NCBI RefSeq assembly: GCF_000698595.1
Contig: NZ_JFHC01000065.1
Span: 1 to 47,178, forward strand
Source of the DNA: Caballeronia glathei
Lineage (GTDB): Bacteria; Pseudomonadota; Gammaproteobacteria; Burkholderiales; Burkholderiaceae
Reading direction: 5' to 3'
Length of the DNA: 47,178 nucleotides
Part shown: positions 41,427-47,178 of the stretch, piece after piece
Layout of the letters: each line of letters opens with the position of its first letter
How positions within the stretch are numbered: position 1 is the first letter of the stretch
Made by a program: the position numbers and the translations under genes
Notes under the pieces: model-generated
Told to the model about the DNA's origin: nothing
The model's database searches: none
Seen by the model: the letters and a program-made list of their open reading frames with translations, nothing else

Positions 41427-42503
41427 TCAGCCGAACAGCCGCTCGACGCCGAGCGTGATCGCAAGTCCGCCGCCGACGAGCCACACGTAGAGGATCGCGC
41501 CCGTCGCCAGTGCCCGCGGTCCCGCCTGCCGGATCTGCGCGATGCGCGTTTCCATGCCGAGCGCGGTCATCGCCATCGTGAGCGCGAAGGTATCGAGCGT
41601 GTTCACCGTGCTCGTGGCCGCCGCGGGCAGAATGTTCAGCGAGTTGACGATCACGAGCGCGAGAAAGCCGAGCGCGAACCAGGGCACCACGAGCTTGCCG
41701 CGCTCCTTGCCGATTGCGCCGCCGGCAGCCGCCGCGCGCGAGCGGTTCAGCCACAGGCCGAGCACGATCAGCACCGGCACGAGCAGCATGACGCGCGTCA
41801 TTTTGACGATGGTCGCGATGTGCGTCGCTTCCGGGCTCACGTTGCTCGCCGCGCCGACCACCTGCGCCACTTCGTGAATCGTGCCGCCGAAGAAGAGGCC
41901 CGCGCCGAGCGTGTCGAGATGAAGCCAGCCGGCGTTGATCGCGAGCGGGTAAAGGAACATGGAAAGCGTGCCGAACAGCACGACGCTGCCCACGGCCATC
42001 GCGCTCTGGTGCGGCTTCGACTGCAGCGTCGATTCGAACGCGAGCACGGCGGCCGCGCCGCAGATCGCGCTGCCCGCGGCGGTGAGAAGCGCGGTGTCGC
42101 GGTCGAGCTTCATCACCTTCATGCCGGCCCAGGTGCCGATCGCGAGCGTGCTCACGACCACCAGCACCGACACCGTGACGCCCGGCAGGCCGACCTGCGC
42201 GATTTCCTGCAGGCTCACGCGCAGGCCGAAGAACGCGACCGCGATGCGCAGCAGCTTGCGCGCCGAGAAGTTGACGCCGGCCGCCCAGCTCTCCGGCATG
42301 CCGTGCTTGAGCGCGTTGCCGTACAGGGCGCCCGCCACGATGCCGACGATCAGCGGGCTGACGCCGAGCCCGGCGATGGCCGGTATCGACGCGAGGCTCG
42401 TGACGGCCGCCGCGAAGAGCGCAACGAACAGGATGCCGTTCAGTTGGCCGCGCGTGGACGGCCTGACGGCGACGAGGGAAGATACTGACGGGACGGTCGA
42501 CAT
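41427..42503 (-). CDS. yeiH: YeiH-family putative sulfate exporter
   Basis: This 358-residue inner-membrane protein of the UPF0324/YeiH family has about ten hydrophobic helices. Family landmarks are visible: ISLxGVSPLIVGIVAGALYGN-like start, FFGLRVSLQEIAQVGLPG, SAICGAAAVLAFES, FFGGTIHEVAQVVGAA and TLGMETRIAQIRQAGPRAL-like end. The GTIHEVAQV segment is highly conserved in the family. Relatives are called putative sulfate or sulfonate-pathway exporters, but transport is weakly documented. It is divergent from a LysR regulator across 108 bp, the same arrangement as E. coli yeiE-yeiH. Confidence 0.88.
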   Translation of the reverse strand: MSTVPSVSSLVAVRPSTRGQLNGILFVALFAAAVTSLASIPAIAGLGVSPLIVGIVAGALYGNALKHGMPESWAAGVNFSARKLLRIAVAFFGLRVSLQEIAQVGLPGVTVSVLVVVSTLAIGTWAGMKVMKLDRDTALLTAAGSAICGAAAVLAFESTLQSKPHQSAMAVGSVVLFGTLSMFLYPLAINAGWLHLDTLGAGLFFGGTIHEVAQVVGAASNVSPEATHIATIVKMTRVMLLVPVLIVLGLWLNRSRAAAAGGAIGKERGKLVVPWFALGFLALVIVNSLNILPAAATSTVNTLDTFALTMAMTALGMETRIAQIRQAGPRALATGAILYVWLVGGGLAITLGVERLFG

Positions 42504-42611
42504 GATGAATTCACTGGTGAGTTGACTGCTGTCAATCCTATCCGTGGCATAAGAATATGAAAAATTGTCATTTAGGATGTAAATTATCGGCTACCGTGAT
42601 ATTTATTCCCC

Positions 42612-43502
42612 ATGACCCCAGAACAGCTTATAACGTTTGCAACGGTTGCCGAACACGGCAACATCAGCCGGGCGGCCATCGCGCTGCATTTGTCGCAGCC
42701 GGCCGTCTCCGGCCAGCTTCGGCAGCTCCAGGACGAATTCGGTGAACCGCTCTACCTGCGCAACGGCCGCGGCGTGCGGCTGACGGCCGCCGGCGAGCAG
42801 CTCGTGCAGTACGCCGGGCGCATCCGCGAGACCTACCGGCAGGCGCATGCGTACCGCGACGCGCTGCGCGGGCTCGAGCGCGGCACCCTGCGCATCGGCG
42901 CGAGCACCACGCCCGCGAGCTACCTGCTGCCGTACCTGATCGCCGCGTTCCATCGGCAGTTTCCGGACGTGAGCGTCTCGACCATCGACGGCAATACATC
43001 CGATATCGTCGCCGCGCTCCCCTCGCTCGACATCGCGATGATCGAAGGACCGGTCGGCGTGGACCTGCCGCCCGGCACGGGCGTCACGCCCTGGCGCGAG
43101 GACGAGGTCGTCGCGATCGTGCCGAACGCGCATCCGCTCGCCACCGGGCGCGACGAAGCCTCGCTCGACGCCATCTCGGCCCATCCGCTCGTGCTGCGTG
43201 AGGGCGGCTCGGGCGTGCGCCAGATCGTCGAGCGGGCGTTCGCCCGGGCGGGCTCGCCGATGCGCGTCGCGCTCGAAATCGCCGGCGTGGAGGGCGTGAA
43301 GGAGGCCGTTCGCGCGGGCATGGGCATCGGTTTCGTCTCCGCGATGTCGATGCGCCACGAGGACAGCGCGCTCAGGCGTCTGCGCATCGCGCCCGAACCG
43401 CTCACGCGCCGCTTTTCGATCCTGATGCCGCATTCGGCGGCGCCCTCGCGCGTCGCCGCGCGCTTTCTGGAGCTATGCCAGCAAAGTGCGGAGGAGGCCT
43501 GA
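42612..43502 (+). CDS. LysR-family regulator (YeiE-like)
   Basis: This 296-residue LysR-type regulator has its helix-turn-helix at about 2-60 (MTPEQLITFATVAEHGNISRAAIALHLSQPAVSGQLRQLQDEFGEPLYLR). The effector domain at about 90-290 belongs to the CysB/Cbl/YeiE-like group (LRIGASTTPASYLLPYLIAAFHRQFPDVSVSTIDGN). Divergent with yeiH; the 108-bp AT-rich gap (including a CATA-N4-TATG inverted repeat near 42,553) probably carries its operator. In E. coli, YeiE links to sulfite and iron control; a similar role here is inference. The ATG at 42,612 gives the canonical N-terminus. Confidence 0.9.
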   Translation: MTPEQLITFATVAEHGNISRAAIALHLSQPAVSGQLRQLQDEFGEPLYLRNGRGVRLTAAGEQLVQYAGRIRETYRQAHAYRDALRGLERGTLRIGASTTPASYLLPYLIAAFHRQFPDVSVSTIDGNTSDIVAALPSLDIAMIEGPVGVDLPPGTGVTPWREDEVVAIVPNAHPLATGRDEASLDAISAHPLVLREGGSGVRQIVERAFARAGSPMRVALEIAGVEGVKEAVRAGMGIGFVSAMSMRHEDSALRRLRIAPEPLTRRFSILMPHSAAPSRVAARFLELCQQSAEEA

Positions 43503-43581
43503 AGGCGAGGACGGGAGCGAAGGCTAGGGAATTCCACTATGGCGCGCCTTCGTTCGCCGGGCGCACCATTCGTTTTAACGC

Positions 43582-43602
43582 AGACGCCACGGCGTCTTTT
43601 TT
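43582..43602 (+). terminator. Intrinsic terminator after the LysR gene
   Basis: AGACGC (43,582-43,587) and GCGTCT (43,592-43,597) form a 6-bp stem with a CACG loop, followed directly by a run of T (43,597-43,602). It separates the LysR gene from the kgu-like operon. Confidence 0.75.
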
Positions 43603-43610
43603 GAAATCTG

Positions 43611-43632
43611 GTTATGGAACCGGTTCCATAAC
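43611..43632. promoter_or_regulatory. Perfect 22-bp palindrome, candidate LacI/PtxS-type operator
   Basis: The half-site GTTATGGAACC is followed immediately by its exact reverse complement. The core TGGAACCGGTTCCA is close to the PtxS operator of Pseudomonas (TGAAACCGGTTTCA), which controls kgu genes. It sits 21 bp before the start of the kgu-like operon, overlapping a probable promoter with a TTGAAA -35 at 43,601. Confidence 0.75.
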
Positions 43633-43653
43633 GCAAACCGACCGAGATCAGAC

Positions 43654-44454
43654 GTGAATCAGGCTAATGTCGCGCAGCGCAAGTCCGAGGTGGTGATCGT
43701 CGCCAGCGCATTTGGCGCCGACGCGATCCGTCGCGACGGCCACGCCGTCTGGGCCGCCGGGGCGTCGCGGGCGGGCGCGTGCGGCTTCGAAGTCCGCCGC
43801 GAGCTGTTTCGCGACGAGGCGCAGGCGCAGCACGAGGCCTTGCGCACGCTCGGTGAGCGGATCGGTGCGCTTGGCCTCTGGGCCGTGTATTCCACGCCCG
43901 CGTCGCTTTTCGCCGCTGACGGCTCGCTCGACGATGCCGCGCTCACGCAGGCCATCGACGAAGCGGCCGCGCTCGGCGCGCGCATCGTCAAGCTGCAGCT
44001 GGGCGGAGCGCCCGACGGCACCGCCACCGACGCCGCCACGCTCGACCGCGCGCTGACGGCGATCTCGACCTCGGCCGCGCGCGTCGTGGTGGAAAACGGC
44101 CAGTTGCGCGCAGGCGGCACGATCGATGCGTTCGCAGCCTTGTTCGGCGCGCTGCCGCGCGACGCCCGCGCGCTCACGATGACCTTCGACACCGGCAACT
44201 GGCTGTGGGCGGGCGAGAGCCCCGCCGACGCCGCGAAGCGCCTCGCCCCGCACGTGACCTACGTGCACTGCAAGGCGGTGACGGGCGAGGGCGCCCGCCG
44301 CTTCGCCACGGCGCCCGCCGCCGACGACGCGCAGTTCGCCGCGCTCCTCGCGCTGTTGCCTCGCGACGTTCCGCGCGGCATCGAATTCCCGTTCGATGCC
44401 GCCGCGCCCGAAAGCGATGCGGCGGCCCGGGTCGCGTGGCTCGCGGCAGCCTGA
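43654..44454 (+). CDS. kguE: Sugar-phosphate isomerase/epimerase-like TIM-barrel protein (KguE-like)
   Basis: This 266-residue protein of the xylose-isomerase-like TIM-barrel family has the typical ends of strands (FEVRRELF, LGLWAVYSTPASLF, GARIVKLQLGG, ARVVVENGQ, MTFDTGNWLW, VTYVHCKAV), with metal-binding residues expected in E97-like, ENGQ, FDTGNW and HCK. In Pseudomonas the kguE gene, adjacent to kguK and kguT, encodes such a protein in 2-ketogluconate use, though its reaction is not well defined. The GTG at 43,654 follows a weak gagatc site. The operator palindrome lies just upstream. A role in ketogluconate use comes from synteny. Confidence 0.78.
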   Translation: MNQANVAQRKSEVVIVASAFGADAIRRDGHAVWAAGASRAGACGFEVRRELFRDEAQAQHEALRTLGERIGALGLWAVYSTPASLFAADGSLDDAALTQAIDEAAALGARIVKLQLGGAPDGTATDAATLDRALTAISTSAARVVVENGQLRAGGTIDAFAALFGALPRDARALTMTFDTGNWLWAGESPADAAKRLAPHVTYVHCKAVTGEGARRFATAPAADDAQFAALLALLPRDVPRGIEFPFDAAAPESDAAARVAWLAAA

Positions 44455-44499
44455 ACGGCGCCTGCCCGACGAACACTCTTGAAGAAGGAAGGACGGATC

Positions 44500-45504
44500 A
44501 TGCAAGCAAAACCCCAGGCGCTCGATGTCGTGACCTACGGCGAAGCCATGACGATGTTCGTGGCCGCCGAGACCGGCGATCTCGCCCGCGTCGGCCAGTT
44601 CACGAAGCGCGTGGCCGGCGCCGACCTGAACGTCGCGATCGGCCTCGCGCGGCTCGGTTTCCGGGTGGGGTGGATGAGCCGTGTCGGCGGCGATTCGTTC
44701 GGGCGCTACGTGCTCGACGTGCTCGCCGCGGAAGGCATCGACGCGGCCTGCGTGACGATCGACGAGCGCTATCCGACGGGCTTTCAGCTGAAGTCGAAGA
44801 ACGACGACGGCAGCGACCCGGCGGTCGAATACTTCCGCAAGGGGTCGGCGGCGAGCCACCTGTCGCTTGCCGATTACGTCGCGGACTACGTGACCGGCGC
44901 GCGCCATCTGCACCTGACGGGCGTCGCCCCGGCGATTTCCGCGACCTCGCGCGAACTCGCCTTCCACATGGCGCGCGAGATGCGCGCGGCCGGCAAGACG
45001 ATCTCCTTCGACCCGAACCTGCGCCCGACGCTCTGGCCGTCGCGCGAGGCGATGGCGGAGTCGCTCAACGCGCTCGCCGCGCTCGCCGACTGGGTGCTGC
45101 CGGGCGTCTCCGAAGGCGTCACGCTCACCGGCTACGCGAAGTCCGAGGACATTGCGCGCTTCTACCTCGACCAGGGCGCGAAGGGCGTGATCGTGAAGCT
45201 CGGCGCGCACGGCGCGTACTTCCGCACCGCGGACGGCGACGAAGGCATCGTGCCCGCGATGCCGGTGGCGAAGGTCGTCGATACGGTCGGCGCCGGCGAC
45301 GGCTTCGCGGTCGGCGTGGTGAGCGCGCTGCTGGAAGGGCGCGACGTGCGCCACGCGCTGGAACGCGGCAACCGCATCGGCGCGCTTGCGATCCAGGTGA
45401 TCGGCGACAGCGAAGGGCTGCCGACGCGCGCCGAACTCGCCGCCCTGGAAGCCCCCCAGAATTCAACTGACAAGACGGCACGAGCCGCGCTCAACGCAGT
45501 CTGA
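44500..45504 (+). CDS. kguK: PfkB-family sugar kinase (2-ketogluconokinase, KguK-like)
   Basis: This 334-residue ribokinase-fold enzyme probably phosphorylates 2-ketogluconate at C6. It has DVVTYGEAMTMFVAAETGDL at the start, GADLNVAIGLARLGFRVGWMSRVGGDSFG, and the signature DTVGAGDGFAVG with catalytic D267. A good ribosome site (aaggaagga) precedes the ATG; a TTG at 44,479 is less likely. The gene is 45 bp after the TIM-barrel gene and 21 bp before the MFS gene. KdgK activity on 2-keto-3-deoxygluconate is the alternative; the operon context favours KguK. Confidence 0.83.
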   Translation: MQAKPQALDVVTYGEAMTMFVAAETGDLARVGQFTKRVAGADLNVAIGLARLGFRVGWMSRVGGDSFGRYVLDVLAAEGIDAACVTIDERYPTGFQLKSKNDDGSDPAVEYFRKGSAASHLSLADYVADYVTGARHLHLTGVAPAISATSRELAFHMAREMRAAGKTISFDPNLRPTLWPSREAMAESLNALAALADWVLPGVSEGVTLTGYAKSEDIARFYLDQGAKGVIVKLGAHGAYFRTADGDEGIVPAMPVAKVVDTVGAGDGFAVGVVSALLEGRDVRHALERGNRIGALAIQVIGDSEGLPTRAELAALEAPQNSTDKTARAALNAV

Positions 45505-45525
45505 CCGAGTACCCGGAGACAAACG

Positions 45526-46812
45526 ATGCAATCCACGACTTCACCCAAGCTGGCGGTGCGCCGCTGGTGGGCGATCATGCCGATCGTCTTCATCACTTAC
45601 AGCCTCGCGTATCTCGACCGCGCGAATTACGGTTTCGCCGCCGCTGCCGGCATCAATCACGATCTCGGCATCAGCAAGGGGCTGTCGTCGTTGATCGGCG
45701 CGCTCTTTTTTCTCGGCTACTTCTTCTTCCAGATTCCGGGCGCGATCTACGCGGAACGTCGCAGCGTGAAGAAGCTCGTGTTCGTGAGCCTGATCCTGTG
45801 GGGCGGGTGCGCGGCGCTCACGGGCATGGTGAGCAACATTCCGTCGCTGATGGCGATCCGCTTCGTCCTCGGCGTCGTGGAGGCGGCCGTGATGCCCGCG
45901 ATGCTGGTGTTCATCGCGAACTGGTTCACTAAGTCGGAGCGCTCGCGGGCGAATACGTTCCTGATTCTCGGCAATCCGGTGACGGTGCTGTGGATGTCGG
46001 TCGTGTCCGGATATCTGGTGAATTCGTTCGGCTGGCGCAACATGTTCATCGCGGAAGGCTTGCCGGCGGTGGCGTGGGCGGTGATCTGGTGGTTCATCGT
46101 GCAGGACAAGCCCGCGCAGGCGAAGTGGCTCACCGACCAGGAGAAGCGCGATCTCGATGCGACGCTGCGCGCCGAGCAGGCCGCGATCAAGCCGGTCAAG
46201 AACTACGGCGAGGCGTTCCGTTCGCCGGCGGTGATCAAGCTGTGCGCGCAGTATTTCTGCTGGAGCATCGGCGTGTATGGTTTCGTGCTGTGGCTGCCGT
46301 CGATTCTGAAGAATGCGTCGACGTTCGGCATGGTCGAGACGGGCTGGCTTTCGGCGGTGCCGTATCTGGCCGCGACGATCGCGATGATTGCGGCGTCGTG
46401 GGCATCGGACAAGATGAATCGCCGCAAGCTTTTCGTGTGGCCGTTTCTGCTCGTCGGCGCGGTGGCCTTTGCGGGATCGTATCTGCTTGGATCGAGCAAC
46501 TTCTGGGCGTCTTATGCGTTGCTCGTGATCGCGGGTGCCGCGATGTATGCGCCGTACGGGCCGTTTTTCGCGATCGTGCCGGAACTGCTGCCGAAGAATG
46601 TCGCGGGCGGCGCGATGGCGCTGATCAACAGCATGGGCGCGCTCGGATCGTTCGTCGGATCGTACGTGGTCGGCTATCTCAATGGGGCGACCGGGTCGCC
46701 AGCAGCCTCTTACGTTTTCATGAGCGTCGCGCTCGTTGCGGCTGTGGTGTTGACACTGGCTGTCAAGCCGCAGGGCGGTCTGCCGGACGGGAAGCTCGCA
46801 GCGCGTGGGTGA
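45526..46812 (+). CDS. kguT: MFS sugar-acid transporter (2-ketogluconate type, KguT-like)
   Basis: This 428-residue major-facilitator protein has 12 predicted helices and is of the anion:cation symporter (ACS) group that imports sugar acids. It starts RRWWAIMPIVFITYSLAYLDRANYGFAAAAGI, with ALFFLGYFFFQIPGAIYAERRSVKK as the TM2-3 loop, the D/R motif for this group, and QYFCWSIGVYGFVLWLPSIL at TM7. A ggagac ribosome site precedes the ATG. Third gene of the kgu-like operon. kguD (2-keto-6-phosphogluconate reductase), the usual next gene, is not within the 366 bp that remain. Confidence 0.85.
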   Translation: MQSTTSPKLAVRRWWAIMPIVFITYSLAYLDRANYGFAAAAGINHDLGISKGLSSLIGALFFLGYFFFQIPGAIYAERRSVKKLVFVSLILWGGCAALTGMVSNIPSLMAIRFVLGVVEAAVMPAMLVFIANWFTKSERSRANTFLILGNPVTVLWMSVVSGYLVNSFGWRNMFIAEGLPAVAWAVIWWFIVQDKPAQAKWLTDQEKRDLDATLRAEQAAIKPVKNYGEAFRSPAVIKLCAQYFCWSIGVYGFVLWLPSILKNASTFGMVETGWLSAVPYLAATIAMIAASWASDKMNRRKLFVWPFLLVGAVAFAGSYLLGSSNFWASYALLVIAGAAMYAPYGPFFAIVPELLPKNVAGGAMALINSMGALGSFVGSYVVGYLNGATGSPAASYVFMSVALVAAVVLTLAVKPQGGLPDGKLAARG

Positions 46813-46817
46813 TTCGT

Positions 46818-47013
46818 GCTGGCGCTTGGGCGGGGTTGGGTGGTCGTAGAACCGTCTGATGCGCTTGCGCTTCTATGAAACTTGCTTTGGTATTGGTTTA
46901 TTAGCTTCGCTCAAGGTGGTCGCTGGCGCTTGGGGTCGGTGTCTTGTTGTAGAACCGTCTGATGCGCCTGCGCTCCCATGAAACTTGTTTTCTTATTGGT
47001 CTATTAGCTTCGC
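46818..47013. repeat. Tandem ~104-bp-spaced repeat
   Basis: Two imperfect copies (46,818-46,910 and 46,922-47,013) begin with gctggcgcttggg, share gtagaaccgtctgatgcgc and atgaaacttg, and end in attagcttcgc. They differ by a few substitutions in between. The arrangement resembles intergenic repeats dispersed in Burkholderia-type genomes. Confidence 0.85.
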
Positions 47014-47033
47014 CCCTGTGCGGGGCGGCAGTC

Positions 47034-47059
47034 ACTTTCTTTGCTGCTGCAAAGAAAGT
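47034..47059. repeat. 11-bp perfect inverted repeat (interspersed hairpin element)
   Basis: ACTTTCTTTGC (47,034-47,044) and GCAAAGAAAGT (47,049-47,059) flank a 4-base loop, and AACCAAAGAAAGC follows. I recall very similar cactttctttgctgctgcaaagaaagt sequences, dispersed in many beta- and gammaproteobacterial genomes; its role is unknown. It could act as a bidirectional terminator. Confidence 0.8.
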
Positions 47060-47178
47060 AACCAAAGAAAGCAGCTATGGGGTCAGCGGTGTTAGGACGT
47101 GACCACGTTTGAGTTTTTCAGAGTGGGCCGACCGTTGGAGTGTCCACCTCAGTACGTTGAGCGGATAGGTACGCGGAC

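Larger units (their letters stand above)
46813..47178. other. Non-coding 3' region with repeats
   Basis: 366 bp after kguT with no credible gene. It contains two tandem copies of a ~92-bp unit, a GCCCC/GGGGC hairpin (47,012-47,026), an 11-bp inverted repeat (47,034-47,059) and AT-richer sequence to the edge. Confidence 0.7.

Noticed and set aside
1..47178. CRISPR arrays, rRNA, tRNA, transposase or integrase genes
   Set aside because: None was seen: no regularly spaced repeat array, no rRNA or cloverleaf sequence recognised by eye, and no mobile-element protein. A tRNA scan would be needed to exclude a missed tRNA.

Overview
The window is GC-rich chromosomal DNA (mostly well above 60% GC by eye). 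Gene content and order point to Burkholderia sensu lato (Burkholderia, Paraburkholderia, Caballeronia and relatives): phaR followed by rimO, a BktB-type thiolase, Ku plus LigD, a bacteriophytochrome with its heme oxygenase, a YeiH exporter with a divergent LysR gene, and a kgu-type 2-ketogluconate operon. This is inferred from sequence resemblance only; species is not assignable.

Region by region. 1-6.5 kb (+): the end of phaR, then rimO, a PfkB sugar kinase, bktB, a lipoprotein and a MetC-type PLP enzyme. 6.5-11.7 kb: serB (-), a cytochrome P450 (+), a LysR regulator (-) divergent from an MDR oxidoreductase (+), and a small secreted protein. 11.9-16.2 kb (+): the bacterial NHEJ pair ku and ligD, then a small disordered protein; a sigma-54-like promoter lies upstream of ku. 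16.5-22.0 kb (+): a light-signalling cluster of heme oxygenase, bacteriophytochrome kinase, stand-alone receiver and hybrid kinase. 22.1-23.2 kb (+): two VOC-fold proteins behind an ECF42-like promoter. 23.3-24.8 kb (-): a FetAB-like ABC exporter. 25-27.3 kb (+): an AsmA-family protein. 27.35-27.64 kb: an AT-rich gap between convergent genes with a cluster of DnaA-box-like 9-mers. 27.6-28.5 kb (-): a predicted outer-membrane beta-barrel.

28.7-30.5 kb (-) is a lower-GC accessory island: PAAR protein, type-44 polymorphic toxin and small membrane-anchored protein, joined by ATGA overlaps. It reads as an orphan type VI secretion spike-effector-immunity cassette. 30.8-36.7 kb (-) is a tripartite RND efflux operon (adaptor, pump, outer-membrane channel, all with ATGA overlaps), divergent from a TetR gene and separated from it by 18-bp-phased repeats. 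37.7-41.2 kb (-): DUF2795 protein, small secreted protein, ClcB-like chloride channel with CBS domains, and a glutathione S-transferase. 41.4-43.5 kb: yeiH (-) and a divergent LysR gene (+). 43.6-46.8 kb (+): TIM-barrel protein, sugar kinase and MFS transporter of a kgu-like operon, with a perfect 22-bp palindrome just upstream. The last 370 bp hold a tandem repeat and strong hairpins and no gene.

The points most worth a second look are the PAAR/toxin-44 cassette with a possibly frameshifted immunity gene, the DnaA-box cluster between convergent genes, the sigma-54-like promoter before ku, the ECF42-like promoter before the VOC pair, and the altered PRxSF motif in the bacteriophytochrome.
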